DNA from: JAKAGZ01 sp964412105
GTDB taxonomy: Bacteria; Bacteroidota; Ignavibacteria; Ignavibacteriales; Ignavibacteriaceae
Direction of reading: 5' to 3'
DNA: 28,231 nt
Assembly: GCA_964412105.1 (NCBI GenBank)
Contig: CAYPNM010000041.1
Location: forward strand, 1 to 28,231
Below, piece after piece: positions 8,607-16,452 of the stretch. Made by a program: the position numbers and the translations under genes. The notes below the pieces were generated by a model. That model was not told where the DNA came from. It saw nothing but the letters and a program-made list of their open reading frames with translations, and made no database searches. Within the stretch, counting starts at the first letter, position 1. Every line of letters starts with the position of its first letter.

Positions 8607-8626
8607 TAAGCTATTTTCATAGCTTA
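8607..8626 (+). other. Inverted repeat after the acetyltransferase gene
   Basis: Arms TAAGCTAT and ATAGCTTA (8 bp) surround a TTTC loop, starting three bases after the stop codon. No T-tract follows directly, so it is at most a weak terminator or an mRNA 3'-end stabiliser. Confidence 0.35.
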
Positions 8627-8756
8627 TAATACATATCAATTCTATTTTTAATTCCAAAAATTTTTATCTTTACAGGTAATTTTTCTTTAGTTTACCATAT
8701 TTTAATCAATATTATAAAAACTTTATTCAAAAAATAACAATTGTTAAGGGATAAAT

Positions 8757-10013
8757 ATGCTTAATGCAAGAAGAGTTGTAATAACAGGAATGGGAGCGCT
8801 AACTCCGATTGGACTTTCAGTTGAGGAATTCTGGAACAATATGATGGAAAGCAAAAGTGGCGCTGATGAAATTAAGAGTTTTGATTTTTCCAAACTTAAT
8901 ACTCATTTTGCGTGCGAACTAAAAGGATTTAGTGCGGAAAACTATATAGATAAAAAGACAGCCAGAAGATTAGACCTTTACTCCCAGTATGCTCTTGCAT
9001 CAACATATTTAGCTATACAAGATAGCGGACTTAAAACAGATTCTCTAACTGATGAGGAGAGAGCAAGGATTGGGGTTATTTTTGGTAGTGGAATTGGTGG
9101 GATTCAAACATTTTACAATCAGTCATTAATTAATGCAAAGGACGGCCCTTCAAGAATTTCGCCATTCTTTATTCCAATGATGATTCCTGATATGGCCTCT
9201 GGTTATATTTCAATCCAGTATGGCTTTCGTGGACCAAACTATTGCATAGTTTCAGCTTGCGCCACTGCAAATAATAATATGATAGATGGCTATTTGATGA
9301 TAAAAAATAATGTAAGCGATATAGTTGTATCCGGTGGTAGCGAAGCTCCGATAAATGAATTGGGAATAGGAGGATTTAATGCATCAAGAGCCCTTTCAAC
9401 TAGAAATGATTCACCGGCAACAGCCAGCCGGCCGTTTGATGCAACTAGAGATGGGTTTGTTATCGGCGAAGGAAGCGGAACCCTTATACTGGAAGAGCTT
9501 GAGCACGCCAAAAATCGCGGTGCTAAGATTTACGGTGAAATAATCGGTTTTGGTTTATCAGCCGACGCCCATCATATAACTGCCCCGCATCCCGAAGGTA
9601 CCGGTGCAATTTTATCTATGGATATGGCACTGAAAAATTCAAATGTTAAGCCGGAAGAAGTTGATTATATAAATATGCATGGAACTGCTACACCTCTCGG
9701 TGACATAGCAGAAACAAAAGCGATTAAAAAATTATTTGGCGGGCACGCCACTAGGATGAATGTCTCCTCAACTAAAAGTATGACAGGACATCTTTTAGGT
9801 GCTGCAGGTGCGGTTGAAGCAATAGCAACTATTTTAGCAACATTAAATGATATTGTTCCTCCAACCATAAACTTCGAGCACCCCGATCCCGAATGTGATC
9901 TGAATTATACTTTTAATAAGCCGCAAAAGCGGAAAGTGGAAATTTCGATGAGCAATGCTTTCGGTTTTGGAGGTCATAATACAACTGTATTGTTTAAAAA
10001 ATATGTAGAATAA
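8757..10013 (+). CDS. fabF: Beta-ketoacyl-ACP synthase II (FabF-type)
   Basis: The 418-residue enzyme has full thiolase-fold length and condenses malonyl-ACP with acyl-ACP during fatty-acid chain elongation. The catalytic triad is intact: Cys168 in SACATANN, His308 in HGTATPLGD and His345 in SMTGHLLGAAG, with Lys340 in place. The final NAFGFGGHN motif is conserved. The HGTAT spelling, where HGTST is commoner, is a mild variation. In many bacteria fabF follows the acyl carrier protein gene; here it stands alone, with no acpP or other fab gene in the window. It may therefore be a second, specialised synthase. The start at 8757 follows a TAAGGGAT ribosome site. The 152-base region upstream should hold its own promoter. 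Confidence 0.88.
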   Translation: MLNARRVVITGMGALTPIGLSVEEFWNNMMESKSGADEIKSFDFSKLNTHFACELKGFSAENYIDKKTARRLDLYSQYALASTYLAIQDSGLKTDSLTDEERARIGVIFGSGIGGIQTFYNQSLINAKDGPSRISPFFIPMMIPDMASGYISIQYGFRGPNYCIVSACATANNNMIDGYLMIKNNVSDIVVSGGSEAPINELGIGGFNASRALSTRNDSPATASRPFDATRDGFVIGEGSGTLILEELEHAKNRGAKIYGEIIGFGLSADAHHITAPHPEGTGAILSMDMALKNSNVKPEEVDYINMHGTATPLGDIAETKAIKKLFGGHATRMNVSSTKSMTGHLLGAAGAVEAIATILATLNDIVPPTINFEHPDPECDLNYTFNKPQKRKVEISMSNAFGFGGHNTTVLFKKYVE

Positions 10014-10230
10014 TCACTTTCAAAGAAGTTAAAACATAATGCAATTTGTTCAAATTTTGAATTTTTTAGGAATTTTCCCCGATTTGTGGGACTTTATTAT
10101 CATCACTAAACCAGCCTATTTTAATTCATACGAATTAATTTGCAATTAATAATTTCAAAATTTAACTTTCAGCGTCAAACTGGACTTATATAAGTTATCT
10201 ATTAACAATCACTTAATTAAGGAGAGAGTT

Positions 10231-10851
10231 ATGAAAAAAGCACTTGTACTATTTGTAGTTTCTTTTCTGCTCGTTGGTTCGTCATTTGCTCAGGTAAAAA
10301 TCAGCGGCGGTGTTTTAGGAGGTCTAAATCTGGCTAATGTTACGGTAGATCCCACACCAACAGGGATTGATTTCAGTAATTTAACTGGCTTTGCAGCCGG
10401 TGGCGTACTTAATTTTGAATTTACCGGCGGTTTCGGAATACAGGTTGAACCAATGTATATCCAAAATGGCGCAAAGGTTTCATCGGGTAGCATTGAAGAA
10501 AAAATAAAGGTTAATTATATCGATATACCTGTCATCTTTATGTATACATTCGCTACAGGACAAGGCGAAGTTGAACCTTATGTAATGGCAGGCCCTGTTC
10601 TGGGGATCAGACTTAGTGCAAAAGAAACTAACGGAAGCGAGGTAGATATAAAAGATTATACCAAAGGCTCCAATTTTGGTGGGACATTTGGTGCTGGAGT
10701 AAAAATTCCGGTAGGAATGAACAGAATATTTATTGAAGGCCGATATACAATTGGTTTCTCTGATATCAATAACGGTATAGCTACTAATACGACAATCAAA
10801 ACAAAGGGTATTCAGGTATTAGCTGGTATTACTTTCCCCTTCGGTTCGTAA
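10231..10851 (+). CDS. PorT-like outer-membrane beta-barrel protein, copy 1
   Basis: The 206-residue protein has a signal peptide (1-21, ending SFAQ) followed by alternating polar/hydrophobic strands rich in Gly and aromatic residues. Strands such as GVLNFEF, FGIQVEPMYIQ, YIDIPVIFMYTF and NRIFIEGRYTIGFSDI are typical of the eight-stranded OMP_b-brl_2/PorT-like barrels of Bacteroidota and relatives. Function is unknown; such proteins are small integral outer-membrane proteins. A strong AAGGAG ribosome site lies six bases before the ATG. It is the first of two tandem paralogs, with matching segments such as VKISGG-LGGLNLANVTVDP at the mature N-terminus. It ends in its own intrinsic terminator. 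Confidence 0.82.
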   Translation: MKKALVLFVVSFLLVGSSFAQVKISGGVLGGLNLANVTVDPTPTGIDFSNLTGFAAGGVLNFEFTGGFGIQVEPMYIQNGAKVSSGSIEEKIKVNYIDIPVIFMYTFATGQGEVEPYVMAGPVLGIRLSAKETNGSEVDIKDYTKGSNFGGTFGAGVKIPVGMNRIFIEGRYTIGFSDINNGIATNTTIKTKGIQVLAGITFPFGS

Positions 10852-10873
10852 TTTAGCGCAAGATTAATATTAG

Positions 10874-10904
10874 AAGCCGCCAGTTTTAAACTGGCGGCTT
10901 TTTT
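10874..10904 (+). terminator. Intrinsic terminator after barrel gene copy 1
   Basis: A perfect 11-bp stem, GCCGCCAGTTT paired with AAACTGGCGGC, has a one-base T centre (so the real loop is made by opening the A/T pairs). It is followed by a run of six T. It begins about 25 bases after the stop at 10851. Confidence 0.9.
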
Positions 10905-10986
10905 ATTAAGGCGCATAAATAATAAAGCTAATTGAAACAATTCTGCTTTTAATTTATATTTAGTTCACAAATAAATGGGGGCAAAT

Positions 10987-11649
10987 ATGAAAAAGTCATT
11001 TCTTTATCTGACAGTTTCTCTTCTTCTTATTGGATCTTCCTTTTCTCAAGTAAAAATCAGCGGCGGAATACTGGGTGGTTTAAATTTAGCCAATGTTACT
11101 GTAGATCCTGATCCCGGCAATTTAAATACCCTTACTGGGTTTGGTGCTGGCGGAGTTCTTAATTTTGAATTTGCTGGTGGTTTCTGTATTCAGGCAGAGC
11201 CAATGTATTTGCAGGCTGGTACAAAAACTTCAATTACGGAACAGGGTATCACCGTGGATGTTAAACTCAAAGCAGATTATATCTCCATACCCGTATTGTT
11301 TATGTATGTTTTTCAAACCGGGGAAAACCAGGTGCAACCCTTCATTTTTGCTGGACCAAGTTTGGGATTCTTAATGAGCGCCAAAATGAGTGCCGAAGCA
11401 ACAAGTGGTGGTGTTAGTGCTGGTACTGATGTGGATGTTAAGGATTCTCTTAAAACCACAGACTTCGGTGCAATTTTTGGAGCTGGTGTAAATATTCCTG
11501 CTGGAGGTAACACAATATTCCTTGAAGGCCGCTATTCACTGGGTCTTTCAGATATTAATAATTCGCCGGCTACTTTTGGAACTGGTACCACAATAAAGAC
11601 AAAAGGTATACAATTTTTTGCCGGCATTAGATTTCCATTTGGTTCATAA
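10987..11649 (+). CDS. PorT-like outer-membrane beta-barrel protein, copy 2
   Basis: The 220-residue protein is a paralog of the barrel gene just upstream. The order of strands is the same, with shared stretches at the mature N-terminus (VKISGG-LGGLNLANVTVDP), GVLNFEF, the IFLEGRYSLGLSDINN strand and the final FPFGS. It carries short insertions in the loops, including a Ser/Ala/Gly-rich one around residues 145-160. The signal peptide is 1-22, ending SFSQ. I chose ATG 10987 over the in-frame ATG at 10975. It gives a normal MKKS signal-peptide start and leaves the GGGGG at 10977-10981 as ribosome site. The function is unknown; a surface-exposed loop role is only inference. Confidence 0.8.
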   Translation: MKKSFLYLTVSLLLIGSSFSQVKISGGILGGLNLANVTVDPDPGNLNTLTGFGAGGVLNFEFAGGFCIQAEPMYLQAGTKTSITEQGITVDVKLKADYISIPVLFMYVFQTGENQVQPFIFAGPSLGFLMSAKMSAEATSGGVSAGTDVDVKDSLKTTDFGAIFGAGVNIPAGGNTIFLEGRYSLGLSDINNSPATFGTGTTIKTKGIQFFAGIRFPFGS

Positions 11650-11671
11650 TATTGCGTAAAAGAAAAATTAC

Positions 11672-11705
11672 AAAAGCCGTCAGTATTTAGCTGACGGCTT
11701 TTTTT
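11672..11705 (+). terminator. Intrinsic terminator after barrel gene copy 2
   Basis: The stem AGCCGTCAG / CTGACGGCT (9 bp, extendable by A-T pairs) has a 7-base loop and is followed by seven T. Its position and stem sequence resemble the terminator after copy 1 (GCCGCCAG against GCCGTCAG). Confidence 0.9.
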
Positions 11706-11780
11706 GTTTATTAGATTTTAATCCAAATGAACTAATTATAATCCTACCGATAATTTATTTCAAAGGAATAATTACAACAT

Positions 11781-11812
11781 AAAATAAAAAATCCGGATTT
11801 GTGCAATCCGGA
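11781..11812 (-). terminator. Intrinsic terminator of the Lys-rich protein gene
   Basis: On the minus strand the stem TCCGGATT / AATCCGGA with a 5-base loop (11792-11812) is followed by a T-rich tract (11781-11791). It lies 28 bases after the stop of the gene ending at 11841. Confidence 0.75.
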
Positions 11813-11840
11813 ATTTTAAGATGAAAGAGACTAATTTTAA

Positions 11841-12305
11841 TTAGCTGTTTTTATCATCCTTCTTTTCTACTTTCTTCTCTCCCTTCTTTTCTACTTTNNN
11901 NNNNNNNNNNNNNNNNNNNNNNNNNNNNNNNNNNNNNNNNNNNNNNNNNNNNNNNNNNNNNNNNNNNNNNNNNNNNNNNNNNNNNNNNNNNNNNNNNTCA
12001 ATCTTCTTGCCTTTCTTGGTCATTTTTGTACCTTTCTTTTCCAACATCTTTCCGGTCTTCTCTTTCTTCTTGCCTTTCTTTTTCAGCATTTCGCCTTTTT
12101 TTGTCATACCTTTCTTTTCCATCTTCTCCCCTTTCTTCTCCATCTTTTCGCCTTTTACCTCTTTTTTCTCACCGGCCTTTTGGAGAACCTTGCCTGTTTT
12201 TTGGGTTTCTTTGGCTTTCTTTTCCACTTTTTCCTGAGCCATCATATTGGCGCCGCTGAATAAAACGGCTGCAGCTATAAATAATGCCATTATACTGGTT
12301 TTCAT
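11841..12305 (-). CDS. Exported Lys/Glu-rich protein of Gly-anchored heptads (interrupted by gap)
   Basis: The model begins MKTSIMALFIAAAVLFSG with a clear signal peptide ending MMAQ at about residue 24. The mature part is almost entirely Lys, Glu, Gly, Met and Thr. Glycines recur every seven residues through most of the visible part (units GKVLQKA, GEKKEVK, GEKMEKK twice, GEMLKKK, GKKKEKT, GKMLEKK, GTKMTKK). One five-residue unit, GMTKK, breaks the register. The gene runs into 100 N at 11997-11898 and resumes as KVEKKGEKK until the stop. The real length and the reading frame across the gap are unknown. I do not recognise a family. The mature protein would be strongly basic, and periplasmic or secreted. 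It has its own terminator. Confidence 0.7.
   Translation of the reverse strand: MKTSIMALFIAAAVLFSGANMMAQEKVEKKAKETQKTGKVLQKAGEKKEVKGEKMEKKGEKMEKKGMTKKGEMLKKKGKKKEKTGKMLEKKGTKMTKKGKKIXXXXXXXXXXXXXXXXXXXXXXXXXXXXXXXXXXKVEKKGEKKVEKKDDKNS
11898..11997. other. Assembly gap (100 N) inside the repeat gene
   Basis: Exactly 100 N, the usual placeholder for a gap of unknown length. It falls inside a coding repeat array with near-identical 21-base units, which is a likely cause of the assembly break. Confidence 0.97.
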
Positions 12306-12458
12306 TGATTTTCCTTTTTTAATGAAAAAATATTTTTTACATGATTATATTAAGTTCTTACAATTAAGACTTTCTTAATATTGGATTAATTTTTATTAAT
12401 GACATTACAAATTGTTTGAATTTTACATTATTTAATCAATTGAAAGGTGCTAAATACT

Positions 12459-13628
12459 ATGAATTTCTTTACACATCTTGAATGCGGATATTGCGGGGAA
12501 AAATACCCGGCGGATAAACTCTGGAATCTATGTGCAAAATGCAGCAAGCCATTGCTCGCAAAATATGATCTGGACACAGCAAAAAAATCCTTCGCAAAGG
12601 AAGCCTTAAAGAACCGATCTGAAAATTTATGGCGTTATCACGAAATGCTTCCCGTTAAAGATGATAAATTTAGGATCACTCTGAATGAAGGTTTTACCCC
12701 TCTTTATTTTGCTAAAAATCTGGGAAAGGAATTAAATTTTAAAAACCTTTACATAAAAGATGAAGGAGTTAATCCAACTACTTCTTTCAAAGCGCGTGGG
12801 TTATGCTTGGCAATTTCGCGTGCAAAGGAACTGGGCGTAAAAGAAGTTTCAATTCCATCAGCCGGAAATGCTGCAGGAGCTATGAGTGCTTATGCCGCAT
12901 TAGCGGAAATGAAAGCATATGTATTTATGCCGAAGGATGTTCCAGTACCCTTTATAGCAGAATGTAAAGCCTTAGGTGCAGAGGTAACTCTCATTGAAGG
13001 ACTAATAACAGATTGTGGGAAAGCAGCTGCAAAGGGAGTAAAAAAATATGGAAGATTTGATGTATCAACATTAAAAGAGCCGTACAGAATTGAAGGCAAA
13101 AAAACCATGGGTTACGAAATAGCAGAGCAAATGAATTGGAAACTGCCGGATGTTATAATCTATCCAACCGGTGGAGGAACAGGTATGGTCGGAATGTGGA
13201 AGGCTTTTGATGAAATGGAAAAACTGGGATGGATTAATTCAAATAGACCAAGAATGGTTACGGTTCAATCCTCAGGATGTGCCCCAATTGTAAGAGCATT
13301 TGAAAACAACGAAGAATTTGCGGAAACCTGGCAGGGTGCAAAAACTATAGCTGATGGTTTAAGAGTACCAGCGGCCATAGGAGACTTCCTCATCTTAAAA
13401 GCAATCAGAGAAAGTAAAGGCGTAGCAGTGGCTGTATCAGATGAAGAATTACTCGAATGCACAAACCAGATCGGAAGAACACAGGGAATATTTGCTGCAC
13501 CTGAAGGCGGCGCAACTCTGGCTGCTTTTATAAAACTAAGAAGCTCGGGATGGATAAAGGATTCCGACAAGGTTGTTTTATTTAATACAGGCAGCGGGCA
13601 TAAATACGCTAATCTGTGGGCTAAATAA
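12459..13628 (+). CDS. thrC: Threonine synthase
   Basis: The 389-residue PLP enzyme of fold type II converts O-phospho-homoserine to threonine. An N-terminal zinc ribbon has Cys9, Cys12, Cys25 and Cys28. The PLP lysine is Lys111 in TTSFKARG, SAGNAAGA at 134-141 is the substrate/phosphate loop, and a glycine-rich TGGGTG loop sits near residue 230. NTGSGHKY near the end is typical of threonine synthases of the short, archaeal/Thermus-like type. The other threonine pathway genes are not nearby. The start is ATG 12459, preceded by GAAAGG; the in-frame GTG at 12447 overlaps that site and is less likely. Other fold type II enzymes such as cysteate synthase are close relatives, so the exact substrate has modest uncertainty. 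Confidence 0.87.
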   Translation: MNFFTHLECGYCGEKYPADKLWNLCAKCSKPLLAKYDLDTAKKSFAKEALKNRSENLWRYHEMLPVKDDKFRITLNEGFTPLYFAKNLGKELNFKNLYIKDEGVNPTTSFKARGLCLAISRAKELGVKEVSIPSAGNAAGAMSAYAALAEMKAYVFMPKDVPVPFIAECKALGAEVTLIEGLITDCGKAAAKGVKKYGRFDVSTLKEPYRIEGKKTMGYEIAEQMNWKLPDVIIYPTGGGTGMVGMWKAFDEMEKLGWINSNRPRMVTVQSSGCAPIVRAFENNEEFAETWQGAKTIADGLRVPAAIGDFLILKAIRESKGVAVAVSDEELLECTNQIGRTQGIFAAPEGGATLAAFIKLRSSGWIKDSDKVVLFNTGSGHKYANLWAK

Positions 13629-13675
13629 TAATAAAACATTTCTAATTTTATATCTATTCATAATTCTTAAAAGAT

Positions 13676-13981
13676 ATGAAAAAAGATTACAAATCATTTT
13701 CTGAATTTTATACTTTTTACCTTACAGAACATAATAATCAAAACAACAGGCGTTTACATTTTATTGGAACACTGTTGGTTATGCTTACAATCATCTATGT
13801 TATTATCACCCGGAATTGGCCCTTTTTAATTCTTACGCCCGTTTTTGGATATGGGTTTGCGTGGATCGGACATTTTAAAGTTGAGAGGAACAAACCGGCT
13901 ACTTTTGATAATCCTTTTTACAGCCTGGTAAGCGATTTTGTGATGTTTAAAGATATTCTAATGGGAAGGATTAAACTCTGA
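13676..13981 (+). CDS. Mpo1-like (DUF962) membrane protein
   Basis: The 101-residue protein matches the DUF962 family, related to yeast Mpo1, an iron-dependent dioxygenase acting on 2-hydroxy fatty acids. The family motifs are present: FYLTEHNNQNNRRLHFIGT near residues 13-31, then two hydrophobic helices, then GYGFAWIGHFKVERNKPATF and a final SDFVMFKDIL. The His residues in EH, LHFIG and GHF are the likely metal ligands. Two membrane segments are expected. It lies 47 bases after thrC. Its last 24 bases overlap the convergent LolA-like gene. A lipid alpha-oxidation role is inferred from the yeast relative only. Confidence 0.82.
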   Translation: MKKDYKSFSEFYTFYLTEHNNQNNRRLHFIGTLLVMLTIIYVIITRNWPFLILTPVFGYGFAWIGHFKVERNKPATFDNPFYSLVSDFVMFKDILMGRIKL

Positions 13982-14674
13982 TTGCTGGTTCTTCCTATCA
14001 AATAACGAATCCGGCAGGCCCTTGTTGACTTTGTAATTAGAATAATCAATAAATACTTTTCCGATTGTCGATCTATTTGAGCTCGTATCAGCCTTATCAT
14101 TTTCTTCCTGTCCGGAGAATCTCTTAGGTATATTTAATTTAGAAACATTAAACGAAAAAATTATAGAAGAAGGCAATTGCTTAAATTTATTCTGTGAATT
14201 GTAATTTATGTTAATAGTAAACGTTCCGTTTAACTTTGTTGAAATTTCCACTTTCCTTACTACAAAATCTGTCAGGTCGATCCAGAATGTGGACAACACA
14301 ACTTCACTGGATTCCTCCAATGGAATTGTCTTTATTACAGCCGTTTTAACTCCATTAAGAGTTACAAACTTATCAAAAATTGCAGTGTATTTACCTTTAA
14401 GCAAACTTGTTGGGGAAATATCAAGAGCTCTCTTGGGAAGCAGTGCAAATTGTTTTGATTCAATATTTACCTTATCCGGTTTTTTATAATAAATCTTAGC
14501 CTTTGTTTCAGGAACTTTTAAGAACGAGACATCCATTTTTATGGTAACATCAACCGAATAGTCATCTATCTTTTCAAAATTCTCTTTAACTTCATCTAGA
14601 ATTTTATCGGGATCCTTCGATTGTCCCGGAACCACAAATGCAAAAACAATTAAAAATAAGAAAATCTTTTTCAT
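13958..14674 (-). CDS. LolA-like periplasmic protein
   Basis: The 238-residue protein has a signal peptide (about 1-19) and then the pattern of LolA/outer-membrane lipoprotein-sorting proteins. That pattern is an amphipathic start (ILDEVKENFEKIDDYSVDVTIKMD), a KAKIYYKKPDKVNIES strand pair typical of the family, and repeated beta strands with TFWIDLTDFVVRKVEIS near the centre. LolA folds bind lipids or lipoprotein acyl chains in a half-barrel. The C-terminal tail is charged and low in complexity. It lies 18 bases after the ABC permease gene and is probably cotranscribed with it. It is not a clear orthologue of LolA itself. Its 3' end overlaps the convergent DUF962 gene by 24 bases. Confidence 0.6.
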   Translation of the reverse strand: MKKIFLFLIVFAFVVPGQSKDPDKILDEVKENFEKIDDYSVDVTIKMDVSFLKVPETKAKIYYKKPDKVNIESKQFALLPKRALDISPTSLLKGKYTAIFDKFVTLNGVKTAVIKTIPLEESSEVVLSTFWIDLTDFVVRKVEISTKLNGTFTININYNSQNKFKQLPSSIIFSFNVSKLNIPKRFSGQEENDKADTSSNRSTIGKVFIDYSNYKVNKGLPDSLFDRKNQQSEFNPSH

Positions 14675-14692
14675 AACATTTTAATAAACTAA

Positions 14693-15532
14693 TTATGTTA
14701 AAATATCTTTCCTGCTGAAAAGGAATAAAGTCAAGCCGTACAATCCGAAAATATGTATACCTAAAATTAATAGAGAGTTCCAAATAGTCGAATAATCAGT
14801 GGGCTTATTAAAAAACGATTTCCAGTCTGCCATATAGTTAGTAAAAAGATAAGGTTTAATTGAGTGAAAAACGCTTACATCAATGGCAGAGATAATTATG
14901 AACGCAATTATGATTGCCATAGTTGTAATTATTGGACCAATAGAGTTTTCAACCAGAGCCGAAAGGAAAAATGCAAGGGCTGTAACTACTGACATACTAA
15001 CAATGGCGAATGCATAGGCATAGGCAAATCTCCATAAGATATCGCCTCTGGCGAATATTACCAAAACACTACTCTGCAAAGTGAGTAATTCACCTGTTCC
15101 AAATAAAATTGATCCCAGTCCCATGCTAAGAGCAGCCAGCCATATAATAAGGAGGGCAGTATAAATTATTCCGGCGATAAATTTTGCCGTAACAATGTTA
15201 AATCTTGAAACAGGTCTTGCAATGAGCATCCTGTAAGTACCGGCAGTTGCTTCTCCTGACATCAAATCCCCCGCAACCAGGGTAACCAAAAACGGAATAT
15301 GGATATACAAACTATTCATAATAATATGAGAAACGAGATAACCATTTAGGAAATTTCCCACAAAAACAAAAGATTGCTGCAGACTTCTTGTAGCAAATTT
15401 TAGAGTTCTGGCCCCCTCATATGAAATTGCGACCTGAATAATTACTACTAAAAGAGTTATGGCAATAAATCCAATATATGATCTCCATTTTCTGAAAATT
15501 TTGTACAGTTCAATTTGAATCAAAGTTAACAT
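14693..15532 (-). CDS. ABC-2 type transporter permease
   Basis: The 279-residue membrane protein has about six hydrophobic segments, with a short cytoplasmic N-terminus (IQIELYKIFRKWRSYIGF) typical of ABC-2 permeases that pair with a separate ATPase. The segment TYRMLIARPVSRFNIVTAKFIAG after the second helix is the usual coupling region (GTxRxLLxxPVSR pattern). I chose ATG 15532 over an in-frame TTG at 15535. It gives a TGATG overlap of one base with the ATPase stop codon, a strong sign of translational coupling. The substrate is unknown. Together with the ATPase it should form an exporter in the inner membrane. Confidence 0.85.
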   Translation of the reverse strand: MLTLIQIELYKIFRKWRSYIGFIAITLLVVIIQVAISYEGARTLKFATRSLQQSFVFVGNFLNGYLVSHIIMNSLYIHIPFLVTLVAGDLMSGEATAGTYRMLIARPVSRFNIVTAKFIAGIIYTALLIIWLAALSMGLGSILFGTGELLTLQSSVLVIFARGDILWRFAYAYAFAIVSMSVVTALAFFLSALVENSIGPIITTMAIIIAFIIISAIDVSVFHSIKPYLFTNYMADWKSFFNKPTDYSTIWNSLLILGIHIFGLYGLTLFLFSRKDILT

Positions 15533-16452
15533 CAATTTTCCTTATCTGTTATATCAAGGAAATATTCTTCAAGTGAACGCGTAGGAACTAAGGCGTTCAC
15601 TTTTACATCTTTTTCAACAAGATATTTGTTCAATTCCGAAATTTCATTCTGTATAAGCGTAAAAATCAATTTTTTATTTACAGAGGTCTTTAGTTTTGCC
15701 GCCCATTTGCTCTCATTAACAATCTGTTCTGCCTGATTACCATTTTCTACTTCAATAGTAACCTGCATTTCATCCCTATTTAGTAATTCAGAAACGCTCC
15801 CTTCAACTATTTTTTTACCTTTGTTCAAGATTATCATCCTGGTCGCAACTATTTCTACTTCAGAGAGAATATGAGACGAAAGAAAAATTGTCTTATTTTC
15901 ATCCTTACTTAGATGTATAATTAGATCCCGAATTTCTTTCATTCCCTGAGGATCTAATCCCGTAGTAGGTTCATCAAGAATTATCAGGTCAGGATTGTGA
16001 ATCAAAGCCTGCGCCAGGCCTAGTCTCTGCTTCATACCGTGAGAATACGTCTTAACTTTGCTTTTATACCTCTTCTCAAGTCCAACAAATTCAAGGACTT
16101 GCATAATTCTTTTTTTAGAGACATCTGTGTGAGAAAGCCGTCCGAGAATTTCCAGGTTTTTATATGCAGATAAATAACCATAAAAATCAGGTTTTTCTAC
16201 AATTGCACCTATATTCTTCAATATCGAAATTCTTTCATTTTTCAGCGATTTGCCAAATAATCTTATATCCCCTTCTGTGGGCGTAATAAGGGAAACAAGC
16301 ATCCTTATTGTAGTGCTTTTGCCGGCACCATTTGGGCCCAAAAATCCGAAAACATCACCCGAATAAACGGTAAGATTCAGCCCATCTACAGCTTTAACTT
16401 CTTTAAATTGCTTTGATAGATTTTCTATCTCTATAATTTTTTCTGATGACAC
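15532..16452 (-). CDS. ABC transporter ATP-binding protein
   Basis: The 306-residue ATPase has all nucleotide-binding motifs: Walker A GPNGAGKST at 39-47, signature SHGMKQ at 137-142, Walker B LIILDE at 156-161 and the switch His194. The C-terminal third (about 220-306) is the regulatory extension seen in DrrA/CcmA-type ATPases of ABC-2 exporters. The start is GTG at 16452. Its stop overlaps the start of the permease by one base, and the LolA-like gene follows. The three genes therefore form an operon for export of an unknown substrate. A 487-base non-coding region separates it from the divergent nrdJ gene. Confidence 0.9.
   Translation of the reverse strand: MSSEKIIEIENLSKQFKEVKAVDGLNLTVYSGDVFGFLGPNGAGKSTTIRMLVSLITPTEGDIRLFGKSLKNERISILKNIGAIVEKPDFYGYLSAYKNLEILGRLSHTDVSKKRIMQVLEFVGLEKRYKSKVKTYSHGMKQRLGLAQALIHNPDLIILDEPTTGLDPQGMKEIRDLIIHLSKDENKTIFLSSHILSEVEIVATRMIILNKGKKIVEGSVSELLNRDEMQVTIEVENGNQAEQIVNESKWAAKLKTSVNKKLIFTLIQNEISELNKYLVEKDVKVNALVPTRSLEEYFLDITDKEN

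Noticed and set aside
10039..10149. Small 36-codon ORF upstream of the first barrel gene
   Set aside because: Weak ribosome site, no recognisable features, and it lies in the region expected to hold the promoter of the barrel gene. Chance ORF is more likely.
12007..12259. Phe/Ser/Pro-rich open frames on the plus strand opposite the Lys-rich gene
   Set aside because: They are the mirror of the polypurine repeat (TTC/TTT codons). The minus-strand frame has a signal peptide, a start and a terminator; these have none.
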